The notes below the pieces were generated by a model that worked only from the letters and a program-made list of their open reading frames with translations, searched no databases and was not told the DNA's origin. Shown in pieces: positions 25,624-34,773 of a DNA stretch of 58,457 nucleotides (positions are counted from its first letter, which is position 1; each line of letters starts with the position of its first letter). The stretch spans positions 1 through 58,457 of the forward strand of contig CAZXEJ010000008.1 of the NCBI GenBank assembly GCA_964639895.1, written 5' to 3'. This DNA is from CAZXEJ01 sp964639895. GTDB lineage: Bacteria > Desulfobacterota_D > UBA1144 > Nemesobacterales > JADFKM01. Made by a program: the position numbers and the translations under genes.

Positions 25624-26380
25624 TCCTCAGCTTTTCCAGGGTTGCGGCCAGTTGCTCCATGCACTCGTAGCATGTGAGATCGAGCTTGATCGGCGTCACC
25701 GATACCCACCCGTCTTTTACGGCTACGATGTCGGAATCGGGTATCTCCACGTAGCCCAGATTGTTGCCCCCGATCCAGTAGTAGCGCTTCCCCCGTGGGT
25801 CGGTCTTCTCGACGACTTCCTCGCCGTAGATTCTCTTGCCCTGCTTCGTCACCTTTATCCCCTTGACCTCGCCGAGCGGGAGATTGGGTATGTTGATGTT
25901 GAGGAATACGCCGGAGGGGAAGGTGAGGCGAAGGGACTTCTTCACTATTTTCAGCGCGTAGTGGGCGGCCGTCGCCAGCTGGAGGTTGGTCTTCGAAGCA
26001 AGTGATAAGGCGATCGACGGTATTCCGAGCAGCGTGCCCTCTATGGCTGCGCTTACGGTACCCGAATAGGTTATGTCCTCGCACAGGTTCTCCCCGATGT
26101 TTATCCCCGACACCAGTAGGTCGAACCTTTTGTCCTTGAGGAACCCGTTGACGGCGAGGTTTATGCAATCGGTGGGCGTGCCGTCCACACTCCAAACCCT
26201 TTCGGCCACCTGCTCTATCCTGAGCGGCCTGTTGAGGCTCAGTGCGTGGCTCATCGCGCTCTGGTCCCGGTCGGGCGCGACTGTGTACACCTCGCCGAGC
26301 CCGTCCAGCACGGCGCGCAGTTCTCTCAAACCCTCTGAGTATACGCCGTCGTCGTTCGATACCAGGAATGTCAGTGGCAT
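25610..26380 (-). CDS. surE: 5'/3'-nucleotidase SurE
   Basis: 256 aa. Survival-protein nucleotidase acting on nucleoside monophosphates, metal dependent. The N-terminal FLVSNDDGVYSEGL gives the two metal-binding aspartates, APDRDQSAMSHALSL the Ser/Asn ligands, and LLVSGINIGENL the Asn ligand. The ATG at 26380 starts the family-typical N-terminus but has no Shine-Dalgarno sequence; it lies 27 nt after the tRNA-Pro gene, so translation may follow tRNA processing of a joint transcript. Downstream is the overlapping dedA-like gene. Confidence 0.95.
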   Translation of the reverse strand: MPLTFLVSNDDGVYSEGLRELRAVLDGLGEVYTVAPDRDQSAMSHALSLNRPLRIEQVAERVWSVDGTPTDCINLAVNGFLKDKRFDLLVSGINIGENLCEDITYSGTVSAAIEGTLLGIPSIALSLASKTNLQLATAAHYALKIVKKSLRLTFPSGVFLNINIPNLPLGEVKGIKVTKQGKRIYGEEVVEKTDPRGKRYYWIGGNNLGYVEIPDSDIVAVKDGWVSVTPIKLDLTCYECMEQLAATLEKLRNENL

Positions 26381-26407
26381 TGAAGGATTCGAGGAACAAA
26401 AAAACGG

Positions 26408-26484
26408 TGGTCGGGGTGACCGGGCTCGAACCGGTGACCCCCGGCCCCCCAGGCCGGTGCGCTACCAAACTGCGCTACACCCCG
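26408..26484 (-). tRNA. tRNA-Pro (anticodon GGG)
   Basis: 77 nt including encoded CCA. Acceptor CGGGGTG pairs with CACCCCG, D stem GCGC/GCGC, anticodon stem CCGGC/GCCGG with loop CTGGGGG (anticodon GGG), T arm ACCGGTTCGAGCCCGGT. It lies between a MerR-type regulator and surE, an order common in deltaproteobacteria. Confidence 0.96.
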
Positions 26485-26531
26485 TCCGCCGCACTATGCG
26501 TCCAGGCACGAAGCGTGCTCAAGGAACCCTA

Positions 26532-26876
26532 CTATGATAACTTAGATTTGAGGGATTTTAAATCGTTGAGAATCTCTTCGAGGATTCTCGTCTCGCGCTT
26601 GACGGTACCGGCCTCACGCATCTCCTCGCGCAGCATTTTCTTGGCGCCCGCGATGGTGAAGTTCTGCTCGTAGAGCATGTGCTTTATGCGCATGATGAGC
26701 TGAATGGTCTCCCTGTCGTAGAGGCGCTGAGACTTACGGCGTATGGGCTGGATCTCCTCGAACTCGCTTTCCCAGTACCTGAGCACGTAGGGCTTCACGC
26801 CGGTGAACTCGCTTACTTCACCGATCCGGAAGTAGAGCTTGTCGGGAAGCTTTACGATCGGGTCCTTCTGAAACAT
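26532..26876 (-). CDS. MerR-family transcriptional regulator
   Basis: 114 aa from the ATG at 26876. The open frame runs another 280 codons upstream, but that part is low-complexity Pro/Arg/Thr and non-coding. The winged helix-turn-helix is at about residues 12-80 (YFRIGEVSEFTGVKPYVLRY and SQRLYDRETIQLIMRI), followed by a short helix for dimerisation and no effector domain, as in the short MerR proteins encoded beside ihfA and tRNA-Pro in proteobacteria. No ihfA is present here. TTGACT (about 26912) and an alternative TATAAT (about 26946) lie upstream as promoter candidates. Confidence 0.88.
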   Translation of the reverse strand: MFQKDPIVKLPDKLYFRIGEVSEFTGVKPYVLRYWESEFEEIQPIRRKSQRLYDRETIQLIMRIKHMLYEQNFTIAGAKKMLREEMREAGTVKRETRILEEILNDLKSLKSKLS

Positions 26877-27716
26877 ACCACCATTAAGGCTAAGCCAAAA
26901 AGGCTGGAAAGTCAATATGGTGTGTGGGCCTAAGTCATCAATTATTATAACGAATTCCGAAACGAAGGTAAGGCGTCTTCTAGGAGGGAAAAACCGCCTC
27001 AGATGCACTTGGGTGGTAGGGGCGGCGGGTGGATCGCCCGGGCCGAAGCCATGGTGAGGACGGCGGTTGCCGTGCAGAGCGGCCGCTTCCTTGTTGACTC
27101 GTTGCGGGGCCCCCAATGCCGGAGGTGCGGATGTGAGGAGTGGGGTGCCCGCCGGGGGGTAGCGCGTCAAACGGGAGAGGGGAGCGCGGGAGCGGGAGGG
27201 CGGGGTCGGCTTAGTGAGGCTACGCCGGCTCTGGGTGCTTGACGGATTGTGTGGGTGTCGGGCGGGTGTGGAGCTGGCAGGGAAGCCCGTGGGTGGGCAT
27301 GGCTCGATATCCGGCAATGGGAATGTCTTGCTTGGCGGCGCGCCGCCCGGGAGAAGGGGAGCATGGGTGATGCTCCCCGGCCTAGGCCGCCCGTGCCGGC
27401 GTGTGGAGTAGGGGGCTGGGGGTGAGTGCAGAGAGTGACGTTGCTCGTTTCGTGTCGTAGCGGGGTGTTCGGGGTCTGGGGGACATGTGGGTATCGCCGT
27501 CTCGGGGTGTGTGTTGAAGCCTGCCGCGGATGTGGATGGGTGGGTGCACGAGGTGCGTCCGCCCCCGGTCCGGACCGCCTCCCTGGGTGGGGGGGACCGT
27601 TTGACCGCACGGGTGGCCTGCGGTGCCGGGCGTACGACCCTCTCAGGGGATCTCGACTGATAGGTGAGAGGCCTTTGCGAGGTGACGGGATGCCGCGCTC
27701 TGAGTCTGCCGGTCAC
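26877..27716. other. 840-bp non-coding spacer
   Basis: The first 90 bases next to the MerR gene are AT-rich and hold its candidate promoters. The rest (about 27000-27716) is strongly G-rich on the + strand with many GGGG runs. No gene recognised. In related genomes pheT-ihfA often occupies this position. Confidence 0.5.
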
Positions 27717-28340
27717 TCAATGGGTCGCCACACCCTTGAACGTCCGCCTGTGGAGGGGGCAGGGACCATGAGCGCGCAACGCTTCGAGGTGTTCTCGCGT
27801 AGGGTATCCCTTGTGTCTTGCGAAGCCGTAGCAGGGATATATCCTGTCGTAGACGGCCATCATGCGGTCCCGTGTCACCTTGGCTACGATCGAAGCAGCG
27901 GCGACGGAGATGCTCTTCGTGTCGCCCGCCACGATGGGTTGTTGTTCGTAGTCGTCTCCGAGCCAGTCGCCGAGGCTGCGGGAGCCGTCGATCAGCACCA
28001 CCTGAGGCTGCCGACTCAGCCTTGTTACGGCCAGGGCCATGGCCTTGAGCGAGGCGTTGAGGATATTTAGCCGCTCGATCTCACGCGGCCCTACGACGCC
28101 TATCCCCACGGCCGCGGCCTTCTCCATTATGTCTTCGAAGGCGCGCTCGCGCTGGCGGGGCGTGAGTCCCTTGGAGTCACGCGTCACGTCGAGCAAGCGG
28201 GTGTGGGGCTCCAAGACGACGGCCGCGCCGACGACGGGCCCTGCGAGCGGGCCCCGGCCGGCTTCGTCCACTCCGGCCACCGATCTGCCGCGGGTCCAGT
28301 GGGTGGATTCGAACACGTAGTGGGGTGCGTCGCCCTTCAT
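27717..28340 (-). CDS. rnhB: ribonuclease HII
   Basis: 207 aa. Cleaves RNA in RNA-DNA hybrids and removes single ribonucleotides. The Asp/Glu catalytic block is GVDEAGRGPLAGPVV; DSKGLTPRQRE, VVLIDG and KSISVAAASIVAKVTRDR follow in family order, with the final YGFARHKGYPTREHLEAL. The frame continues upstream into dapA, but the ATG at 28340 overlaps the dapA stop by ATGA and gives the usual length, so it is chosen. Confidence 0.96.
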   Translation of the reverse strand: MKGDAPHYVFESTHWTRGRSVAGVDEAGRGPLAGPVVGAAVVLEPHTRLLDVTRDSKGLTPRQRERAFEDIMEKAAAVGIGVVGPREIERLNILNASLKAMALAVTRLSRQPQVVLIDGSRSLGDWLGDDYEQQPIVAGDTKSISVAAASIVAKVTRDRMMAVYDRIYPCYGFARHKGYPTREHLEALRAHGPCPLHRRTFKGVATH

Positions 28341-29215
28341 CCCAGCAGGCCGTATCGCTCCAGGGTCTCGGCGAGCTTCCGCTTGTTCTCTTCGCTCATG
28401 GGACACAGGGGCAGCCGGAATTCCTCCTCAATCCTGCCCATCATTGCAAGGGCGGTCTTAACCGGTATGGGGTTGGTCTCGAGGAACATCGCCTTGTTGA
28501 GCTCTTCGAGTTCGTAGTGTATGCGCCTGGCCTCTTCCAGGCGGCCGGCGGCGAAGTGGTTGTAGAGGGATGCCACTTGCGAGGGAGCGACGTTGGCCGT
28601 CACGGTGATGAAGCCCCTGCCGCCTATGGCGAGAAGGGCGAAGTTCAGCGAGTCCTCCCCCGAGAGCAGTGTGAAGGCGGGCCCCGTGAGCGAGAGGATG
28701 CGGCTTGCCTGCTGGACGGAGCCGCTTGCCTCCTTTATGCCCACGATCGAGGGGCAGTCCGCAGCCAACCTGGCCACCGTCTCAGGCTCCATGTTTACGC
28801 CGCTGCGGCCGGGGATGTTGTAGATGTAGAGCGGGATGGAAGTTTCCTCGGCCACCTTTCTGAAGTGGCGGTACAGGCCTTCCTGTGTGGGTTTGTTGTA
28901 ATAGGGGACCACGAGGAGAGCCGCGTCGGCCCCGGCCTTCTCGGCGAACTGGGTCAGGCTTATGGCCTCGGCCGTGGAGTTGGAGCCGGTGCCCGCCATG
29001 ACGGGCACGCGCCCGGCCACGACCTCTACGGTGAGCTCTATCACACGCTCGTGTTCGCGGTGCGACAGCGTCGGAGATTCACCCGTCGTGCCGCACGGCA
29101 GGATGGCGTGGGTGCCTTCGGCGATCTGGAACTCGATGAGATCGGCCAGCCTCTCCTCATCGAGGGCGCCGTTGCGGAAGGGGGTGACTATTGCTACTAT
29201 CGAACCCTCTATCAT
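28337..29215 (-). CDS. dapA: 4-hydroxy-tetrahydrodipicolinate synthase
   Basis: 292 aa. Condenses pyruvate with aspartate semialdehyde in the lysine and diaminopimelate pathway. The Schiff-base Lys lies in VGIKEASGS and the catalytic Tyr in LYIYNIPGRSGVN; the pyruvate-binding GTTGESPTL is near residue 43. The ATG at 29215 is preferred to the adjacent TTG; GGAG is about 13 bases upstream. The stop overlaps rnhB. Diaminopimelate supplies the murein that several envelope genes in this window act on. Confidence 0.96.
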   Translation of the reverse strand: MIEGSIVAIVTPFRNGALDEERLADLIEFQIAEGTHAILPCGTTGESPTLSHREHERVIELTVEVVAGRVPVMAGTGSNSTAEAISLTQFAEKAGADAALLVVPYYNKPTQEGLYRHFRKVAEETSIPLYIYNIPGRSGVNMEPETVARLAADCPSIVGIKEASGSVQQASRILSLTGPAFTLLSGEDSLNFALLAIGGRGFITVTANVAPSQVASLYNHFAAGRLEEARRIHYELEELNKAMFLETNPIPVKTALAMMGRIEEEFRLPLCPMSEENKRKLAETLERYGLLG

Positions 29216-29344
29216 CAAGAGGTGGCTCCTCGCTGGTGGGGGTTGGTCGCCCTGTTTTGTCGCCCGCTGGGCACCCTATATGATATATGTGACGGGGCGG
29301 GGAAATCAAGCCCGCCTGCGGCTGGGGCTCCGTGCCACCGGGAC

Positions 29345-31180
29345 TCAGAACGCCTGGCCTATGCTGAAGAAGAACTGGAAGTGGCCGAGGCGGGGGTCGG
29401 GGTTGATGGCGTAGGCGAAATCAAGCCTGATGGGCCCTATGATGGTGTCGTAGCGAAGACCCACGCCGGGAGCGTACTTGAGCTCGTCAAGGCGGAAATC
29501 CCACTCCTTGGTGTAGACGTTTCCGAAATCGACGAACACCGTGCCGCCCACCTTTCCGTAGATGGGGAACCTGTTCTCTAGGCTCCCTACGATCAGGGTG
29601 TCGCCGCCTATGGGCTCGTTGTTGTTGTCCAATGGGCCGAGTTTCTGGAAACCGAAGCCACGGACGGTTGTGCTGCCTCCTGCGAAGAAGCGGGTGAATA
29701 TGGGTACCTCCACGCGGTCGGTTCCCGCCAGGGGCTGCAGCACGCCGAGGTCGAGCCGCGCCGCAAGGACCGTGGACCACAGGCGGCGGTAACCCTTGAG
29801 GTTGACGATGGCTTTCAAATAGTCGACGTCTGAGCCTATGGTGCGAAGCGACGTTTCCAGCAGCAGCTGGGCCACCGTTCCCCTCGTGGGGTTCAGTACG
29901 TCGTCGGCCGTCGTGCGCGTGAGGCTTACGTTGAGAAACGAGAGAAAGTAGGAGTTCTTGTCGATGAACTCCTTCGTGGCCTCGGTTACGTCGAATATCT
30001 TCGAAAGACGTACGTTGTAGTTGGCGGCCAGCTCGTATATGCGGCCGAACCCCTTTGTCACGCCGGCCACCCCGACGAGGTTCTCGGAGTTGAAGCTCGG
30101 CAGGTCGTCACGCGTGAGATCAAGGTTGACGACGAACTTCGAATTTCTACCCACGAAGAACGGCTGCGAGTACTCGTTCTCGAGCCGCAACGTGAGGAAG
30201 GAGAACTTGAGCCTGTTGCGCACCGTCCCGCCCCTGCCCAGGAAGTTGCGGTTCGACCACACCAGTTGGGCGCGGAACTGATCCTCGGTGCCGTAGCCCA
30301 CACCGATGCCGATCGAGGAGTGCTTGCGCTCCTTGACGCGTATCTTGACGTTGACCACCCGGCGCCGGTCGTCGAGCGAGGTGTCGATCAGAACCGTGCT
30401 GAACAGGCCAAGCGAATATATGTTGCTCTGAGTGGTGTCGAGCTTGGTCTCCGAATAGATCTCCCCTTTCCGGTAGGCCACCTCGCGTGTGATGATTTCG
30501 CTCCTTACGGTCTTGTTGCCCGTGACCTGGGTTATGCCGAACCTGTACAGCTCGCCGGGCTCCACAACGTATGACACCTCGGCCCAGCGCTCCTTGCGGT
30601 TGACCAGTGCTTCTCCCCTGACGCGTGCCTTCGGATAGCCTCTGTCGAGGAGGATGCGCTTTATCACACTCTTGGCCTTCTGGTACTTTATGGCCGAAAA
30701 CGGCTTGTTCACCCTGAGCGGTAACGCCCGTCCTATGCGCCTGACCAGCCGTTCGTCGAACTTCTTGGCGTAGGAAACGGTGAGCTTCTTTACTATGACG
30801 GGCTTTCCCTCGCGCACCTTCACCGTGATCTTGACGCCGTCGCCCCGCTCGTTGTATTCGAGCTCGTAGGTGGCGCGCGCGTCGTAGAATCCGTGATCGG
30901 CGTAGAGTTTCCTTATCCTCACCATGTCGTCCTTGAGCACCTCTTCGTCGAACTCCGGCCCTTTCTCCCAAGGACGCAGCAGCGACGGGCCCTTGGTGGC
31001 CATCCTCCTGAGCACCTTGCGCTTGGGGATGGATTTCACCCCCTTGAGCTTGAGCCTGAGCACACGCACCGTCTTGCCCTCGGCGGGCGTCTGCGATCGG
31101 GCGTAGTGAGCGCCCGCAGCCGCCCATAGTCCGACCGGGATGATGAGTAGGAGAGCCGTGGCGAGGTACTGTCTGCACAT
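29345..31180 (-). CDS. Omp85-family outer-membrane assembly protein (BamA/TamA-like)
   Basis: 611 aa. A signal peptide (LATALLLIIPVGLWAAAG) precedes three POTRA-like domains (about 38-115, 115-195 and 195-275, each with a beta-helix-helix-beta pattern) and a 16-strand barrel from about residue 280. The Omp85 lid motif is present as STTVRGFGF, and the protein ends in Phe (FFFSIGQAF). Three POTRAs and the moderate size resemble TamA-type proteins more than five-POTRA BamA. AGGA lies before the ATG at 31180. It is likely to insert barrels such as the porin in this window. No TamB-like gene is adjacent. Confidence 0.9.
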   Translation of the reverse strand: MCRQYLATALLLIIPVGLWAAAGAHYARSQTPAEGKTVRVLRLKLKGVKSIPKRKVLRRMATKGPSLLRPWEKGPEFDEEVLKDDMVRIRKLYADHGFYDARATYELEYNERGDGVKITVKVREGKPVIVKKLTVSYAKKFDERLVRRIGRALPLRVNKPFSAIKYQKAKSVIKRILLDRGYPKARVRGEALVNRKERWAEVSYVVEPGELYRFGITQVTGNKTVRSEIITREVAYRKGEIYSETKLDTTQSNIYSLGLFSTVLIDTSLDDRRRVVNVKIRVKERKHSSIGIGVGYGTEDQFRAQLVWSNRNFLGRGGTVRNRLKFSFLTLRLENEYSQPFFVGRNSKFVVNLDLTRDDLPSFNSENLVGVAGVTKGFGRIYELAANYNVRLSKIFDVTEATKEFIDKNSYFLSFLNVSLTRTTADDVLNPTRGTVAQLLLETSLRTIGSDVDYLKAIVNLKGYRRLWSTVLAARLDLGVLQPLAGTDRVEVPIFTRFFAGGSTTVRGFGFQKLGPLDNNNEPIGGDTLIVGSLENRFPIYGKVGGTVFVDFGNVYTKEWDFRLDELKYAPGVGLRYDTIIGPIRLDFAYAINPDPRLGHFQFFFSIGQAF

Positions 31181-31415
31181 CTGATCCTACAATGCAGGGG
31201 GAGCGGCGCGGGCCGCCTCCGTGTGTTGAGCGCATGATGCTGTGAGAGCCTGGAGCCGTACCATAGGGAGAAGATCACGGCGTCTCGGGAGTAAGCCTCG
31301 GAGCCTCGGAGGGGGCTCGGGTCCGAAGGCTCTTCTCAGTATCACATCGACCGAGTGGAAATGCAAACACCGGGCATGGGGGACACGCGTGGTAAGGCGG
31401 GCTGCTGTGGATTCG

Positions 31416-31444
31416 TTGACAAGCGGACACCTATGTGTTAAAAA
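31416..31444 (+). promoter_or_regulatory. promoter directly abutting the MltD-like gene
   Basis: TTGACA (31416-31421), 17-nt spacer, TAAAAA (31439-31444); the ATG lies eight bases further. No ribosome site fits between, so the mRNA is predicted to be leaderless or nearly so. Confidence 0.6.
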
Positions 31445-31452
31445 ATGGGCTC

Positions 31453-33234
31453 ATGACAGGCCGCGTAGTCGCCGCCGCTTTCCTTCTGGCGCTCCTGGCC
31501 GGCGGGTGCGCCGGCAATCGCACTCCCTCTTCTTCCCATCTCGCATCGGTTCCGTCCATGGATAGGGGGCTCGGCGGGGGCGGTGTGTTCGCCTCCCAGG
31601 TCGAGGCCGCAGGTGGGGCCGAGACAGAGGGTGTTTCGCCCCTCAGGCATGGGGGCTCCGGAGGGACGTACTTTCTCATCGATCAGCGCGACGAGACGTG
31701 GAAGTGGTACTACCATATCTACAGCCTGCGCAAGAGCCTGCGTACCGAGTTTCCCTCCGGACTCCCCGAGACGGAGAATCAGCTGCCCGTGGTAATGAAC
31801 AGCCGTGTGAAGCGGTTCATCCGCTATTTCCAGGGACCTGGGAGGAAACCGTTTGAACGGTGGCTGGCACGCTCGGGACGCTACATACCGATGATGAAGA
31901 AGGTGCTCGAAGAGGAGGGGCTCCCTACCGATCTCGTGTTCCTGGCCATGATCGAGAGCGGCTTCAACGTGAGAGCCCGCTCGCGCAGCGGCGCCACGGG
32001 ACCGTGGCAGTTCATGAGGTATACGGCCAAGAAGTACGGGCTCAGAGTCGACTACTGGGTGGATGAGCGGATGGATCCCGTGAAATCGACGGAGGCTGCC
32101 GCCCGATACCTGCGCGATCTGTACGCGATGTTCAACAGCTGGGAGCTAGCCGCCGCCGGGTACAACGCCGGCGAGGGCCGCGTACAGGCGGCCATAAGGC
32201 GGGTGAACGACACCGATTTCTGGGAGATATCGAAGCGGTCGCTGCCTCGAGAGACCAAGGACTACGTGCCCAAGCTGATCGCCGCCCTGCTCATAGCGAA
32301 GAACCCTGAGAAGTACGGCTTCAGCGGCATAACCTATCACGAGCCTGTCTCCTGGGAGACCGTAAACGTCCCGCCGCGCAAGAGCCTCAAGGACATAGCG
32401 CGCATCATCTCGGTGCGTTATCGGCTGCTCAAGGAGCTCAACCCGAGCCTCATCCGCGGCGCCACTCCCCCGGGCGGCGACTACCCACTCAAGGTTCCCG
32501 TGGGCTACCGCAGGGTGGTGGAGCTCAAGTATGCGAGGATCGCCGCCCTCAGGGACGTGCGCCGCCCGCGCTACGCCCGGCACCGCGTCCGCAGGGGCGA
32601 TACGCTGAGCGGCCTGGCCGCGGCCTACCGTACGACGGTGGCCGCAATCAGAAGGGCCAACGGTATACGCGGCTCCTTGATAAGAGAGGGGCAGGTGCTG
32701 AAGATTCCTCTCAAGAGCACCCCCGTGCACAAGCGCCGCCTGAGGAGGGGCGGGACGTACTACACGGTAAAACCCGGAGAGACCCCTTCGCACATAGCGC
32801 GCCGCTTCGGTGTTTCCGTGCGAAGGCTGCTTGCTGCAAACGGCATCCGTGACCCTAGGCGCCTGCGCGCGGGAAGCCGCATCCTCATCCCCCGCCCGGA
32901 TGCGCGTCCGAGCCTTGCCGCCGTCAAGTACATCGTGCGCAAGGGGGATACGCCCTACGACATCGCTCTCAGCCACGGCGTGAGCGTCGAGGCGCTGCTC
33001 AGCTACAACGGCTCCCTCGATCCCAAGCGGCTCAAGGTGGGGCAGGTGTTGTTCATACCGGCGCAGACTGCCGCACGCGGCGGCAAGGTTGTCTGGTACA
33101 AGGTAAAGCGCGGCGATACCCTCTGGGGCATAGCCCGGCGCTGGGGGGTGAGCGTGGACGATCTTAAGCGCTGGAACGGCATCCGCTCGACCAAGCTCGT
33201 GGCCGGAGACAGCCTCAAGATATACTCCCCCTGA
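31453..33234 (+). CDS. mltD: membrane-bound lytic murein transglycosylase D-like protein with four LysM repeats
   Basis: 593 aa lipoprotein (lipobox LLALLAGGC, Cys18 or 19). The SLT domain at about 150-260 has the catalytic Glu in LAMIESGFNVRA, then SGATGPWQFM and AAAGYNAGEGRVQ. A MltD-specific segment follows (DYVPKLIAALLIAKNPEKY). Four LysM repeats close the protein (about 380-425, 435-485, 490-540, 545-593), each built as YxVxxGDTxxxIA. The GTG at 31435 is in frame, but the ATG at 31453 gives the cleaner signal and fits the promoter. It cleaves glycan strands at the outer membrane inner face. Confidence 0.93.
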   Translation: MTGRVVAAAFLLALLAGGCAGNRTPSSSHLASVPSMDRGLGGGGVFASQVEAAGGAETEGVSPLRHGGSGGTYFLIDQRDETWKWYYHIYSLRKSLRTEFPSGLPETENQLPVVMNSRVKRFIRYFQGPGRKPFERWLARSGRYIPMMKKVLEEEGLPTDLVFLAMIESGFNVRARSRSGATGPWQFMRYTAKKYGLRVDYWVDERMDPVKSTEAAARYLRDLYAMFNSWELAAAGYNAGEGRVQAAIRRVNDTDFWEISKRSLPRETKDYVPKLIAALLIAKNPEKYGFSGITYHEPVSWETVNVPPRKSLKDIARIISVRYRLLKELNPSLIRGATPPGGDYPLKVPVGYRRVVELKYARIAALRDVRRPRYARHRVRRGDTLSGLAAAYRTTVAAIRRANGIRGSLIREGQVLKIPLKSTPVHKRRLRRGGTYYTVKPGETPSHIARRFGVSVRRLLAANGIRDPRRLRAGSRILIPRPDARPSLAAVKYIVRKGDTPYDIALSHGVSVEALLSYNGSLDPKRLKVGQVLFIPAQTAARGGKVVWYKVKRGDTLWGIARRWGVSVDDLKRWNGIRSTKLVAGDSLKIYSP

Positions 33235-33274
33235 CGGTCCGCCGCGTCGAGGGGAGGGGGGAGGCGCAGCCGCC

Positions 33275-33922
33275 ATGGACGAAGGGGCGCTCGAACACCT
33301 GAGACGGCGCTACGAGGAGAAGCGCGAGGCCATTCGTGCAAGGCTCCGCTCGTTTGCTTCCGTGATCGAAGAGGGCGACGACCGCAGGCTGTTCGAGGAG
33401 CTGGTGTTCTGCATCCTTACCTCCAACGTGAGCGCCCGCATGGGGCTTAGAGCCGTGGAGCGGGTCAGGGACGTGCTCATGGATGGGGATGAGGTTGAGA
33501 TACGAAAGCGCCTGCTCCACGCCTATAGATACCCTGGACATGCGCGCTACATAGTGACTACTCGTGAATACCTGAAGCAGTACTGCGGCTTGCGGTTGCG
33601 CGACCTCCTGCTCTCGTTCGAGGATCACCACCAGAGAAGGGATTTCTTCGCCCGCAATCCCGGCGTGAAGGGGTTGGGCTACAAGCAGGCGAGCCACTTC
33701 CTTAGAAACGTCGGGTTCAAGGGCTACGCCATCCTCGACAAGCATGTGACCGCCGTCCTCTACGAGCTGGGAGTGTTGCCTTCTCCCGTGCCCCCTACCT
33801 CGAGGAAGCGCTACCTAGAGGCCGAGGCTCTCTTGTCCGAGCTGTCACGCCAAGTGGGCGCCGATATGGACGAGATGGATCTTCTGCTCTGGAGTGAGAA
33901 GACGGGGGAGATACTTAAGTAG
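33275..33922 (+). CDS. ogg: 8-oxoguanine DNA glycosylase/AP lyase, archaeal Ogg2 type
   Basis: 215 aa. Removes oxidised guanine and nicks the abasic site. The helix-hairpin-helix is at about 128-145 (GVKGLGYKQASHFLRNVG), with catalytic Lys137 in GYKQASH and Asp155 in AILDKHV. The N-terminus (FEELVFCILTSN) also matches Ogg2. The length is that of Methanocaldococcus-like Ogg2, which is more frequent in archaea and thermophiles than in proteobacteria. A GA-rich ribosome region (GGGGAGG) precedes the ATG, and the gene follows mltD by 40 nt in the same direction, so it probably shares its transcript. Confidence 0.9.
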   Translation: MDEGALEHLRRRYEEKREAIRARLRSFASVIEEGDDRRLFEELVFCILTSNVSARMGLRAVERVRDVLMDGDEVEIRKRLLHAYRYPGHARYIVTTREYLKQYCGLRLRDLLLSFEDHHQRRDFFARNPGVKGLGYKQASHFLRNVGFKGYAILDKHVTAVLYELGVLPSPVPPTSRKRYLEAEALLSELSRQVGADMDEMDLLLWSEKTGEILK

Positions 33923-34773
33923 GCACGCTCCGTGCCCGGAGTGTGAGGGAGGAAAGGGGCGATTGGACCATGTGGTGATGAGGTGTCGAAGGTGAGGGCA
34001 CACTGCGGGACTGTCGAGTGCGGATGGAATGATGTGGGCGTCTTCGTCGTCTCTGCCTGGTCTCTTGTCGGCCGTCGACCCACACACTCACTCGGCAAGG
34101 TGGGCGCGTACGACGGTTCGGTCGTACCCATGGGGCGAAAGAGACATGGACCGGGGTCGGCCGCTCCTAGAGGCATAAGGTCGGATGGAACGCGGGGGTA
34201 GCGGAGAGGGAGTCCGGGAGAAAGGGGGGATGGTCTTAGGGGAGGTGGAATCCACCCGAAGCAGGAGGGTAGCTCTTCTTTCGGTGCCACCCCGTTTGCT
34301 GCTGTGGTGTCGTCTCCCCTCTTGTCCGGTGTGGGGCTTCCCAACGTGTGGGGACCCGCTGCGTCTCGGACGGTCGGGGTCACTCTCATGACAAGTGCTG
34401 CCCTGCCGCAGCGGGCTGGGAGTCTCATATCGCCGGCCGGTTTCCTTTCTGCTTGCCGTGGGGGGGCGGTGCGATCCACGCTCCGCTCCTTCCTGCGTGA
34501 CGCGCTCTGAAGGCTTGGTTCCGGATGTACCTGCTCCCCGCCAGGGGCGGTCTCTCCTAGGGATCGGAGTAAGGCGCCAGTGTTGGGTTTTGGCGTACAT
34601 TGATGCATGTTGGACGGTGTGCCGGGGATTTCGCGCGGCTTCCAACCGGTGGGGAGGATATCTCCCGAGCGAGAGACGGCGCGGGTGGGGGCGGCGTCGG
34701 GTCGTGGAGCGTGGTGTGGGAGCATCGGCAGCACGGCCTCGTGGCAACCCCTTGCGGGGGGGGCGGCGGGGCG
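33923..34773. other. 851-bp non-coding convergent spacer, hairpin at 33924-33945
   Basis: Right after the ogg stop, CACGCTCCG (33924-33932) pairs with CGGAGTGTG (33937-33945; one G-U) around TGCC, a likely transcript end without a T-run. The remainder is G-rich on the + strand with no recognisable gene. Confidence 0.5.

Noticed and set aside
26877..27716. 280-codon upstream extension of the MerR gene
   Set aside because: Pro/Thr/Arg-rich non-conserved sequence that is the complement of the G-rich spacer; the helix-turn-helix begins just after the ATG at 26876.
28325..29581. 418-codon frame opposite dapA
   Set aside because: Antisense shadow of dapA and the Omp85 gene, no family features.
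33811..34734. 307-codon minus-strand frame in the spacer after ogg
   Set aside because: Pro/Thr/Arg low complexity, no start signal, overlaps the ogg 3' end.
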